A DNA stretch of 8,224 nucleotides from Bacillota bacterium (GTDB taxonomy: Bacteria > Bacillota > Clostridia > Lachnospirales > Lachnospiraceae), in contig JAEZKA010000071.1 in the NCBI GenBank assembly GCA_023436225.1, positions 1 to 8,224 of the forward strand, read 5' to 3'. The position numbers and the translations under genes were made by a program. The notes beneath the pieces are model-generated. The model saw nothing but the letters and a program-made list of their open reading frames with translations, had not been told where the DNA came from and made no database searches. Of the stretch, positions 1 through 6,643 are shown piece after piece. The stretch's first letter is position 1. Every line of letters begins with the position of its first letter.

Positions 1-3
1 ATA

Positions 4-9
4 CCTCCT
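4..9 (-). promoter_or_regulatory. Ribosome binding site of a minus-strand gene starting off the left edge
   Basis: The complement of bases 4-9 reads AGGAGG, a perfect Shine-Dalgarno core. With normal spacing of 5-9 bases, the start codon falls just outside the window. No coding sequence of this gene is visible, so its product is unknown. It would be transcribed in the same direction as the amidase. Confidence 0.6.
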
Positions 10-38
10 AAATAATGTTATTAATGTATTTCATGTTT

Positions 39-97
39 AAAAAAATCACATATTTTTGCAAGTCATCAAAGGTGTAATGACTTACAAAAATATGTGA
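39..97 (-). terminator. Intrinsic terminator or attenuator, minus strand
   Basis: Bases 46-66 pair with 77-97 in a 21-bp stem with one imperfect pair (59/84), around a 10-base loop. On the minus strand that imperfect pair is a G-U wobble, and the stem is followed at once by seven T (complement of 39-45). This is the standard intrinsic terminator layout for minus-strand RNA. It could end amidase transcription about 210 bases after the stop codon. Because it lies only about 30 bases before the next ribosome binding site, it could also be a leader attenuator for the off-window gene. Confidence 0.7.
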
Positions 98-126
98 GAT
101 CATACATGACTATTTAATACTTCTAA

Positions 127-155
127 AGAATAACATAAAATCATTAATTTGTAAA
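127..155 (-). promoter_or_regulatory. Weak sigma-A-like promoter candidate, minus strand
   Basis: On the minus strand, TTTACA (155-150) is followed after 17 bases by TATTCT (132-127). The -35 matches 5 of 6 consensus positions and the -10 matches 4 of 6. It points towards the off-window gene and would place the 39-97 hairpin inside that gene's leader. In DNA this AT-rich such matches are common by chance. Confidence 0.25.
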
Positions 156-224
156 GCCCAGTTTTTAAAATTGTAAAAATTATTCAATTAATTTGTGATT
201 TTTTAGTACAAATTGATAGTTTGG

Positions 225-263
225 AAGCCGACAACTGTGTAATTATCGCATAGCTGCCGGCTT
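225..263 (-). repeat. Imperfect hairpin downstream of the amidase gene
   Basis: Bases 225-240 can pair with 248-263 around a short loop. The outer six pairs (AAGCCG/CGGCTT) are perfect. Two imperfect positions (231/257 and 234/254) are A-C on the plus strand but become G-U wobbles on the minus strand, which fits a structure in the 3' untranslated RNA of the amidase gene. No T-run follows, so it is not a standard terminator; it may stabilise the 3' end. Confidence 0.45.
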
Positions 264-267
264 ATAT

Positions 268-304
268 GACAATAGAGACTTAACGATGCGTGCCTTCTAT
301 TGTC
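268..304. repeat. Dispersed hairpin repeat, copy 1
   Basis: A 9-bp perfect inverted repeat (268-276 with 296-304, GACAATAGA/TCTATTGTC) flanks a 19-base centre. The same ends and a similar centre recur at 3816-3851, so this looks like a copy of a small repeated element. It lies just past the amidase stop codon. A second stem (279-286 with 305-312) interlocks with it, so both can form only as alternatives or as a pseudoknot. Confidence 0.55.
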
Positions 305-307
305 TCG

Positions 308-877
308 TTAAGCAAATCCGAAATATTCAAGGATACCTTGATATATTCCTTGGGCAAATTGGTATTGGTTATCTCTTAGTTTGTCAGCATCGGAGGGGTT
401 AGTCAGATAGCCTAGTTCAATAAGCAATGAGGGCATTTGAGTCCTGCGAAGTACATATAAGCCAGGATTCACACGAATGCCATTATTACGAGTACCAACA
501 GCGCTTGTAATACCATCCATAATCCTTTCAGCCAACCATTCGGCTTGAGTACCATATTGAAAAAGATAAATCTCAGTACCATTAATTGCCGGATTGTCAT
601 TCGCATTTCCATGTATGCTGATAAAGTAATCAGCAGGCCATTCATTTGCCAACTGAACTCTCTCAATAAGGCTGGAAGCATTACTGGTGCCAAGGACGGT
701 TGTAGGTGTCGGTCTTGATAAGCGAGCTTCAAAACGGGGATCGTTATTTAACAGGTCAGCAAGATATGCGCCTACCTGATAGTTAATATCCTGCTCCACC
801 AGCCCATTAGCAGTTGCACCGGCATTGGGATATCCGGTAGGATTGTGACCTTGATCTATAAAAATTTTAATAGGCAA
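308..877 (-). CDS. N-acetylmuramoyl-L-alanine amidase (Amidase_3 family, CwlC/CwlD-like)
   Basis: This is a 189-residue zinc amidase that cleaves the bond between N-acetylmuramic acid and L-alanine in peptidoglycan. The single Amidase_3 domain fills the protein. The expected residues are present: His11 in DQGH, Glu28 and His89 in SIHGN as zinc ligands, and catalytic Glu154 in LIELGYLTN. The start is TTG at 877-875, preceded by AAGGAAG at good spacing; a TGA at 895-893 in the same frame rules out a longer form. There is no signal peptide, membrane segment or wall-binding repeat, unlike most secreted autolysins. Known signal-less relatives such as CwlC act in the mother cell during sporulation; phage endolysins are another source of such proteins, but no phage genes lie nearby. 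A role in mother-cell lysis is inference. The family assignment is firm; the physiological role is not. Confidence 0.9.
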   Translation of the reverse strand: MPIKIFIDQGHNPTGYPNAGATANGLVEQDINYQVGAYLADLLNNDPRFEARLSRPTPTTVLGTSNASSLIERVQLANEWPADYFISIHGNANDNPAINGTEIYLFQYGTQAEWLAERIMDGITSAVGTRNNGIRVNPGLYVLRRTQMPSLLIELGYLTNPSDADKLRDNQYQFAQGIYQGILEYFGFA

Positions 878-967
878 AGAAACACTTCCTTTTCATATAG
901 CTATTAACAACATATTCGCTTCATGTAAAGTTGTTACATATTTTGTATAGTAATCATACATTCCCCA

Positions 968-976
968 TGCTATAAT
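968..976 (+). promoter_or_regulatory. Extended -10 promoter for the sensor/kinase/regulator operon
   Basis: TGCTATAAT combines a perfect -10 hexamer (971-976) with the upstream TG of extended -10 promoters. No good -35 is seen at 17 bases spacing (TAGTAA), which extended -10 promoters can tolerate. Transcription would begin near 983, giving a leader of roughly 240 bases before the sensor gene. Confidence 0.45.
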
Positions 977-1218
977 TATTAATAACAGTATGTATTGTTA
1001 AAAAGCATAATTCATACCTCCATGTTTGTGTCTGCAGTTTTAGGAATCAAGAAGTGATCACATAGAGGTCGAACTCCTTGTCTATCCGGGAATGTGGATC
1101 AATCACCATAGAGCGATAAGTACACTTATTAAGAACTTGTATAAAGAAAAGCTTCGTAGTAAATGAGATAAGGATGTTTTCTACGTTAACTATTATATAT
1201 TTAGAATTTGGCTGATAT

Positions 1219-1223
1219 GGAGG
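1219..1223 (+). promoter_or_regulatory. Ribosome binding site fixing the sensor gene start
   Basis: GGAGG lies five bases before ATG 1229. It overlaps the upstream in-frame ATG at 1217, and no ribosome binding site precedes the TTG at 1208, so translation most likely starts at 1229. Confidence 0.75.
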
Positions 1224-1228
1224 TAGTT

Positions 1229-2308
1229 ATGGATAAGAAGCAGGAGAAATTTAAAAGAAACCGGGTGATATCAATCGCTTCGATCAGCAGTATCGCAGTG
1301 GGAATTATATTGATTGTTCTTGGTATGACTTATTATAAATATCAAATATCAGAGCTAGGTATTACGGAGACAACGCTGAATCAGGAATACAAATATCATT
1401 ATGCGTTGATTTCCGAGGAGAAGGATGCTGAATTTTGGGAGGAAATCTACCAGGGAGCGTTGGAAAAAGGGAAACAGGAAGATGCCTATGTAGAGCGCTT
1501 CGGGAAAAATCTAGCAGTATCCTATTCGGTTGATCAATTAATGGAGATTGCTATAGCAGCTAAGGTTAACGGAATTATATTGGAACCGAATGATGATGAG
1601 AGAATTAATGAGCTGGTAAATATTGCATATGAGGAAGGTATTCCGGTAGTTACCCTGCTTAAGGATACCTATCCTAGCGCGTATAACGCACAGATACATA
1701 ACGTAACGAATACCAGCAAGCGCATCAGCTTTGTGGATATTAACAGCTATAGCCAGGGTCAGGCTTACGGTAAGCAGGTGGCAGAGCTGATTGATGAAGG
1801 AAAACGTAATGTTGTCGTGTTATTAAATGACGATGACGAAGATGCAAGCCAGAATGTGATTTATACCAATATTCTTGAGATGATTGACTCCCAGGTAGCA
1901 ACAGTAAAAGCAGTTAAGATTAATACAAAGAGTGCCTTCAGCTCAGAGGAGGATATTCGTAATATCATTATGGATAAGGACAATCCGACGGATGTACTGG
2001 TATGCCTGACCGCTGATGATACCATTAGTGCCAATCAAGCCGTAGTTGATTACTATAAAGTCGGACAGATTGATATCATTGGATATTATGACTCAGATAT
2101 TATTCTCAGAGCAATCGAAAAGAACATCATACACTCTACGATGACGACGGATGCCAGTCTTATGGGCGCTTATTGTGTGGAAGCTTTAGCAGAATATCGT
2201 AAGAACAATAAGGTAAATGATTACTACTCAGTAGGTATAACAGTTATCAACAAAGACAATGTAAATCAGTATATTGAAGCCAATGCTGCACAGGAAGTTG
2301 ATGAATAA
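1229..2308 (+). CDS. Membrane-anchored sugar-binding-protein-like sensor (XylFII-like role)
   Basis: This 359-residue protein has a basic N-terminus, one membrane segment (about residues 13-34) and no lipobox, so the rest should sit outside the membrane tethered by that helix. The outer part is a divergent type I periplasmic-binding fold (Peripla_BP_4/LacI-like). Positions that line up with the transport binding proteins later in the window are Trp70 (their RW motif), an acidic Asn/Asp-rich loop at 200-205 (their DDNN loop), and Asp288/Asp290 in GYYDSD (their GQDAD). A retained ligand pocket is therefore plausible, but similarity is low and the ligand is unknown. It is the first gene of the operon, with the kinase starting 15 bases after its stop. 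By analogy with XylFII-LytS of Clostridium beijerinckii, it probably binds sugar and contacts the kinase's outer domain instead of feeding a transporter. The start at 1229 is chosen on its GGAGG. Confidence 0.8.
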   Translation: MDKKQEKFKRNRVISIASISSIAVGIILIVLGMTYYKYQISELGITETTLNQEYKYHYALISEEKDAEFWEEIYQGALEKGKQEDAYVERFGKNLAVSYSVDQLMEIAIAAKVNGIILEPNDDERINELVNIAYEEGIPVVTLLKDTYPSAYNAQIHNVTNTSKRISFVDINSYSQGQAYGKQVAELIDEGKRNVVVLLNDDDEDASQNVIYTNILEMIDSQVATVKAVKINTKSAFSSEEDIRNIIMDKDNPTDVLVCLTADDTISANQAVVDYYKVGQIDIIGYYDSDIILRAIEKNIIHSTMTTDASLMGAYCVEALAEYRKNNKVNDYYSVGITVINKDNVNQYIEANAAQEVDE

Positions 2309-2323
2309 TATGAGGATAGGGCG

Positions 2324-3823
2324 ATGAAACAAAAGAATAGAAAGAGTTCCATACGAAGAAAACTGGTATTGGTATTTGCATTCTCCTCAATTGTAGTATT
2401 TTTTGCTAATATGTTCATGTATTCCAATATCAATAAATCCATTGGAACGATTGATGAGGTTTATAGGAGCAATGTAGAATTCAATGAACTGTTAGAAGCG
2501 TTGACGGATGTCCACGATTATGTTTATGAATATCTGAATACAAAGAGCTCTGATTCTTTGGAAAATTATTATCGTAGTGAGGAGTATTATCGGAGCTTGA
2601 TTAACGAGTTGAATAGTGTGACCTATGATAATGATGTTATTCTGATGCAGAAGAACATCAAAAATATGTCGGAGAGCTACTTGGATATTATGGCTGAGTC
2701 GGTGAATGCCAAGCGTGGACGAAACATTGAGAAGTATATGGTGAATTATGAAGAAGGTACCGAAATGTATGAATATATCAGTACCTACATCAACAATCTG
2801 AATAATGAACAGTTCATGTACAACTCGGTTAATTATGAAAGACTACGGATTGCACTTCGCTATCTGGAGATTATAAGTACGGTTGTATTATTAATCATTA
2901 CATCTTTTAATGTCCTTCTTATTATTATCGTTACCAGAAGTATAACTGGCCCGTTGATGAAGCTGACGAAGGTAGCCCATGAGGTGGCAGGCGGTAATTT
3001 CGAGGTTGATCTGGTACAGGTGGATTCCTCCGATGAGGTAGAGGTCGTAACCAAGGCCTTTAATAATATGATTGTAAGCATTCATCAGTATATCATTCAA
3101 ATCAAAGAGAACATGGAGCTGGAAAGCAAGATGATGGAAAAGGAGCTCCTTATGACGAACCATCTGAAGGATGCCCAGTTAAAATATCTGCAAGCGCAGA
3201 TTAACCCCCATTTCTTATTTAACACCTTAAATGCCGGAGCTCAACTTGCTATGATGGAGGGTGCGGACAAGACCTGTCTGTTTATCGAGAATATGGCAGA
3301 TTTCTTTCGTTCCAATATGAAGAGCTTTGATCAGGATTCTACAATACATGACGAAATCAAATTGGTTGACAGCTATATCTATATCCTGAATGTAAGGTTT
3401 TCCGGAGGTATTCACTTCTATAAGGATATTGATGAAAGGTTACTGGAGGTCAGGGTACCAAGTATGATTCTACAGCCTGTTGTTGAAAATGCTGTGAATT
3501 ACGGTATCCGTGATATTGATTATGAGGGCAAGATAATCTTATCGGTCTATCAGACGCAGGATCAAATCGAGATAACAATCGAGGATAATGGTAGCGGTAT
3601 GGATCAGGGTACGATTAACCGTATTATGAATACAAAGCTTGAGGATAATACCGCTCTGAAGGAGCGTAATATTACAAAGGATTCCAATGGAATCGGGCTT
3701 GGCAATGTAATTAATCGTCTGCGCTTGTATTATGGCAGAGAAGAGGTATTTATCATCGAGAGCGATGGAAAGTTTAGGGGAACTAAGGTGACGATTTTTA
3801 TTCCTTTTAATTCACGACAATAG
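2324..3823 (+). CDS. LytS/YesM-family sensor histidine kinase
   Basis: This 499-residue membrane kinase should autophosphorylate on histidine and pass the phosphate to the response regulator encoded next. In order it has a membrane segment at about 12-31, an extracellular domain of about 145 residues, a second segment at about 180-204, a HAMP linker to about 258, a short coiled stretch, and a His_kinase (PF06580) domain with His296 in QINPHFLFNTLN. The ATPase domain follows, with N-box Asn389 (VVENA), DNGSGM at 421-426 and NGIGLG at 455-460. All catalytic motifs look intact. The outer domain shows no recognisable sugar-binding fold, which fits sensing through the binding-protein-like partner encoded immediately upstream. 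GAGG at 2312-2315 precedes the ATG. The stop codon TAG lies inside a small hairpin repeat (3816-3851), so the last residue and the stop come from that repeat. Confidence 0.93.
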   Translation: MKQKNRKSSIRRKLVLVFAFSSIVVFFANMFMYSNINKSIGTIDEVYRSNVEFNELLEALTDVHDYVYEYLNTKSSDSLENYYRSEEYYRSLINELNSVTYDNDVILMQKNIKNMSESYLDIMAESVNAKRGRNIEKYMVNYEEGTEMYEYISTYINNLNNEQFMYNSVNYERLRIALRYLEIISTVVLLIITSFNVLLIIIVTRSITGPLMKLTKVAHEVAGGNFEVDLVQVDSSDEVEVVTKAFNNMIVSIHQYIIQIKENMELESKMMEKELLMTNHLKDAQLKYLQAQINPHFLFNTLNAGAQLAMMEGADKTCLFIENMADFFRSNMKSFDQDSTIHDEIKLVDSYIYILNVRFSGGIHFYKDIDERLLEVRVPSMILQPVVENAVNYGIRDIDYEGKIILSVYQTQDQIEITIEDNGSGMDQGTINRIMNTKLEDNTALKERNITKDSNGIGLGNVINRLRLYYGREEVFIIESDGKFRGTKVTIFIPFNSRQ

Positions 3824-3851
3824 AAGTTATCGAAACGTGCTTTCTATTGTA
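3816..3851. repeat. Dispersed hairpin repeat, copy 2, overlapping the kinase stop codon
   Basis: Bases 3817-3825 pair perfectly with 3842-3850 (ACAATAGAA/TTCTATTGT). The element matches the copy at 268-304: the nine bases at each end are essentially identical, and about 12 of 17 central bases agree with one gap. The kinase stop codon (3821-3823) is inside the left arm. No T-run follows, so it is not a standard terminator, but as RNA it could act between the kinase and regulator genes. Confidence 0.6.
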
Positions 3852-3860
3852 AAGATATGA

Positions 3861-3882
3861 AGTCGCAAAGTGTGCTTTCTAT
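3861..3882. repeat. Partial tandem copy of the hairpin repeat's right half
   Basis: Bases 3863-3882 resemble the right half of the preceding element (3830-3847): TCG, three A, then a shared GTGCTTTCTAT, with two extra bases. No matching left arm is visible. It looks like a decayed or partly duplicated copy in the 115-base gap between the kinase and regulator genes. Confidence 0.4.
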
Positions 3883-3938
3883 ACATAAGGATAAAGCAGA
3901 CATGGTACCGATAACAGTTTATTAGAAGAGGAGAAGTT

Positions 3939-5534
3939 ATGTATAAGATAATGTTAGCGGATGATGAAGGGATTGTGATCGATTCCCTGCGATTTATCAT
4001 AGAGAAGAATTTCAATGACATTTGTATCGTGGAGCATGCTACCACCGGACGAAGTGTAATTGAGCTTGCTGAGAAGTTTAAGCCAGATATCGCGATTATG
4101 GATATCCAAATGCCCGGTATTAACGGAATCGAGGCAATGAAAGAAATCAGAAAAACGAACTCATCGGTCGTGTTTATCGTCATGACAGCATATGATAAGT
4201 TTAATTATGCGAAGGAAGCAATTAATCTTGGGGTATTAGAATATCTGACGAAACCGGTTAATCATACTGTTATAGTAAAGGTATTACAAAAGGCTATGGA
4301 CATTATCGAGGAGGATCGTAAGAAAAGAAGCAATGATCTGTTAATCCGGGAGAAGCTGGAGATCGTAGTACCTATCATCGAAAGCGATTTTATCTATGCT
4401 GCTATTTCTGGAGATGATCTTACTGTGGGGGAAGCAAATTTTCGCAATCTTCTTGGAATACGGGAGGATAACGGTATGATGCTGGTCATGGAATTTGGCG
4501 ATTCGATTGAAGATGGTATACTTACAAACCCGGTAGGTGTCAGCGTAAAAGCTCAGACCTTTTATCCAGTCATTCGTGATAATTTGAAAGAGGAGTTTAG
4601 CTGTATTGTCGGACCAATTATGGTGAATAAAATCGTAATCTACCTTCCAAGCACGAAAATGCAGCTTGAATATGATGACAGAACTATGTTGATCGAAACG
4701 ATGCGAAGAGTGATTAGAGATTTGACAAAGCGCATCGATGTACAGTTTAAAGTGGGGATTGGCTCGGTATCACCGTTATCGAGACTGAGTGACTCCTATA
4801 AGGAAGCGTTGATGGCAATCCGAAACGGGAAAGGTAGAGTTGTACATGTTAAGGATCTTCCGGTTGGTTGCGAATATGAAGAAGATTACCCAATTGAAAT
4901 TGAGCGTACTTTGTTTGAACGAATCGAGAAAGGAAATATGGAGGGTACAAAAGAAGAAGCCAACCGGTTCTTTGACTGGATGATAGAGCATTATCCGGAT
5001 TGTGAGATGGATATCAAGCTAAAGGTATTGGAGTTCATATTGTTTGCAGAACAGAAAGCCTTCCTAAGCGGTGGGATGACCTACTATTTCAGGTATCGTA
5101 AGGATTACCTTTCGACTCTCATGCAGATTGATAATTACGATCATTTGAGAAGATGGTTTATCGACAAAGTAATAGAGGCTTGCAGAAATATTAACTCAAA
5201 GAGAGAAGAACAGACCAGTGGTGTAATTGCCAGAGCCAAGGCATTTATAGAGGATAATTACAGTAAGGATATTTCACTTGATGATGTTTCAAGAATTGTA
5301 GATATCAGCCCCTATTATTTTAGCAAGCTGTTTAAAGAGGAGACGGGAGAAAATTTTATAGAATATCTTACCAATATCAGAATAGAGAGGGCGAAGCAGC
5401 TGTTACAGAATAAAGAGGTTAGTATTAAGAATATCTGCGTTGAAACCGGTTATAGCGATCCGAACTATTTCAGCAGAATTTTTAAAAAGCAGGTAGGAAT
5501 CACCCCGACGGAATATCGAGACAGGATAGGATAA
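3939..5534 (+). CDS. YesN-type response regulator, AraC-family DNA binding
   Basis: This 531-residue regulator is the predicted phosphate acceptor of the upstream kinase. The receiver domain (about 1-125) has the acidic pair Asp8/Asp9, phosphorylation site Asp55 (MDIQMPG), Thr83 and Lys105 (LTKP). The middle region contains a VGIGS...SYKEAL signature near residues 271-285, typical of the degenerate GGDEF-like domain of CdaR/YesN regulators; no active GGDEF motif is seen. The last 105 residues or so form an AraC double helix-turn-helix ending in the usual GYSDPNYFSRIFKKQVG signature. GAGGAG at 3928-3933 precedes the ATG by five bases. Two stop codons (TAA, TAG) lie in tandem. The gene sits 115 bases after the kinase, so it may be co-transcribed. 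Likely targets are the sugar-binding protein and ABC transporter genes downstream; that is inferred from position and from the C. beijerinckii LytS/YesN system. Confidence 0.93.
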   Translation: MYKIMLADDEGIVIDSLRFIIEKNFNDICIVEHATTGRSVIELAEKFKPDIAIMDIQMPGINGIEAMKEIRKTNSSVVFIVMTAYDKFNYAKEAINLGVLEYLTKPVNHTVIVKVLQKAMDIIEEDRKKRSNDLLIREKLEIVVPIIESDFIYAAISGDDLTVGEANFRNLLGIREDNGMMLVMEFGDSIEDGILTNPVGVSVKAQTFYPVIRDNLKEEFSCIVGPIMVNKIVIYLPSTKMQLEYDDRTMLIETMRRVIRDLTKRIDVQFKVGIGSVSPLSRLSDSYKEALMAIRNGKGRVVHVKDLPVGCEYEEDYPIEIERTLFERIEKGNMEGTKEEANRFFDWMIEHYPDCEMDIKLKVLEFILFAEQKAFLSGGMTYYFRYRKDYLSTLMQIDNYDHLRRWFIDKVIEACRNINSKREEQTSGVIARAKAFIEDNYSKDISLDDVSRIVDISPYYFSKLFKEETGENFIEYLTNIRIERAKQLLQNKEVSIKNICVETGYSDPNYFSRIFKKQVGITPTEYRDRIG

Positions 5535-5559
5535 TAGATTGAAAAATCAGAGATGAATT

Positions 5560-5565
5560 GGGGGA
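5560..5565 (+). promoter_or_regulatory. Ribosome binding site deciding the XylF-like start
   Basis: GGGGGA lies six bases before ATG 5572, a normal distance. The earlier in-frame ATG at 5566 directly abuts it and is too close to use, so 5572 is preferred. GTG 5575 is a possible alternative. Confidence 0.65.
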
Positions 5566-5571
5566 ATGGTT

Positions 5572-6624
5572 ATGGTGAAAAAAAGGATGGTTATAATAGC
5601 AATATTAATAACCGCAATCTTATCTATGACCGGATGCAGTGACAGAAATGAAGATACGAAAAATACAAACGTGACAGAAAATAAAATACAGATCGGATTA
5701 TCCTTTGATTCCTATGTAATCGAGAGATGGCAAAGAGATCGGGAGGTTTTTGTTTCTACGGCCCAGGAGCTGGGTGCAGAGGTGAATGTCCAGAATGCGA
5801 ACGGTGACGTGGAAGAGCAGATCTCACAGATCGAGTATCTGATTGACAAGAAAATGGATGTCATCGTAATTGTTGCGGTGGATTCAGAAGCATTAAGTGA
5901 TGTACTGGTCAAGGCGAAGGAAGCTGGAATATTCTGCGTAGCCTATGACCGCCTGGTCAGGAATTCAAATGTTGACTTATATATCTCTTTTGATAATGAG
6001 CAGGTTGGAAGGCTTATGGCGGAAGCATTACTCAAGGGTGTTCCAGAGGGTGGTAATATTGTTACCATATTCGGGCCAAAGACAGATCATAATGTTACGT
6101 TAGTTGAGCAGGGATATCAGGATGTTATGGAGGGACATAATATTAATGTGATACATACCGTCTATGCCAAGGGATGGCTTGCCGAAGAGGCATATACTGC
6201 AATTAATGCAGCAATGGAACTGACGAATGATATTGATGGTGTATTATGTGGAAATGATAATCTGGCAACACAAGCGGTGCTCGCGTTGTCCGAGAACCGC
6301 TTGGCGGGTAAGGTTATTGTAACCGGCCAGGACGCTGATCTGGTGGCCTGCCAGAGAATCGTCGAAGGAACCCAGACCATGACAGTATATAAGCCAGTGG
6401 ATAAGTTGGCTAAGGCGGCAGCAGAGTATGCAGTCAAGCTAGCCAAGGGAGAGGATATCGCTTTTTCCTATACCATTAATGACGGAAGCCATGAGGTTCC
6501 CTATGTTAAGCTGGAGCCAGTTGCCGTCACCAAGGATAACATCCGTGAGGTCATCATTGAAGGCGGTTTCCAACAAGAAGAGAATGTCTACCTAAATGTT
6601 CCCGCTAGCGAAAGAGACAAATAG
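5572..6624 (+). CDS. XylF-like sugar-binding lipoprotein
   Basis: This is a 350-residue extracellular solute-binding protein of the Peripla_BP_4 family. A basic start and hydrophobic stretch lead to lipobox SMTGC, with Cys22 as the likely lipidated residue. The mature part shares signature stretches with E. coli XylF as I remember it: ERWQRDRE (Trp53), SFDNEQVG, GQDADL (Asp254) and GTQTMTVYKP (266-275). D-xylose or a related monosaccharide is therefore the best guess, though close paralogues bind other sugars. The gene begins 37 bases after the regulator's stop and is probably co-transcribed with the two-component genes. No permease or ATPase lies next to it; a second binding protein follows 320 bases later. 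It may share that transporter or present ligand to the sensor. Its codon use resembles the regulatory genes, so its expression may be modest. Confidence 0.88.
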   Translation: MVKKRMVIIAILITAILSMTGCSDRNEDTKNTNVTENKIQIGLSFDSYVIERWQRDREVFVSTAQELGAEVNVQNANGDVEEQISQIEYLIDKKMDVIVIVAVDSEALSDVLVKAKEAGIFCVAYDRLVRNSNVDLYISFDNEQVGRLMAEALLKGVPEGGNIVTIFGPKTDHNVTLVEQGYQDVMEGHNINVIHTVYAKGWLAEEAYTAINAAMELTNDIDGVLCGNDNLATQAVLALSENRLAGKVIVTGQDADLVACQRIVEGTQTMTVYKPVDKLAKAAAEYAVKLAKGEDIAFSYTINDGSHEVPYVKLEPVAVTKDNIREVIIEGGFQQEENVYLNVPASERDK

Positions 6625-6643
6625 AAGTGCAAAATTATAATGA

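Larger units (their letters stand above)
1..307. other. Left intergenic region, AT-rich, rich in inverted repeats
   Basis: There is no credible gene here. The stretch lies between the amidase gene and a minus-strand gene that starts just off the left edge. It holds, on the minus strand in reading order, two inverted repeats (268-304 and 225-263), an AT-rich stretch with a weak promoter candidate, a hairpin with a U-run (39-97) and a ribosome binding site (4-9). Where hairpin pairs deviate from Watson-Crick, most become G-U wobbles on the minus strand, which suggests they work in minus-strand RNA. Confidence 0.7.
878..1228. other. Divergent intergenic region between amidase and sensor operon
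   Basis: This 351-base stretch separates two divergently read genes. On the minus strand it holds the amidase ribosome binding site. On the plus strand it holds an extended -10 promoter candidate at 968-976, followed by a leader of roughly 240 bases. The leader contains a bulged 9-bp inverted repeat (1055-1063 with 1092-1101) and a 12-base direct repeat, ATCAC(C)ATAGAG, at 1057-1067 and 1102-1113. No convincing small gene or known riboswitch was recognised. Confidence 0.55.

Noticed and set aside
469..732. 87-codon minus-strand open frame
   Set aside because: It lies wholly inside the amidase gene in another frame, has no ribosome binding site and no recognisable domain.
979..1008. Eight-codon minus-strand open frame with GGAGG at good spacing, a possible leader peptide
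   Set aside because: Too short to support; no run of regulatory codons and no clear alternative hairpins between it and the amidase gene.
1022..1057. Twelve-codon plus-strand open frame in the sensor leader
   Set aside because: No ribosome binding site precedes its ATG.
1140..1145. TATAAA as a -10 for the sensor operon
   Set aside because: No acceptable -35 at 16-18 bases and no extended -10 TG; the 968-976 motif is better.
1208..1228. TTG start for a longer sensor protein
   Set aside because: No ribosome binding site before 1208, whereas GGAGG sits five bases before ATG 1229.
901..1228. CcpA-binding (cre) site
   Set aside because: Stretches such as TGAAGCGAATATG resemble cre only loosely and lack the spacing of the consensus; none in 6625-6944 fits either.
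3827..4183. 118-codon minus-strand open frame across the start of the regulator gene
   Set aside because: It is antisense to the conserved receiver domain, and its product shows no domain; a shadow of the real gene.
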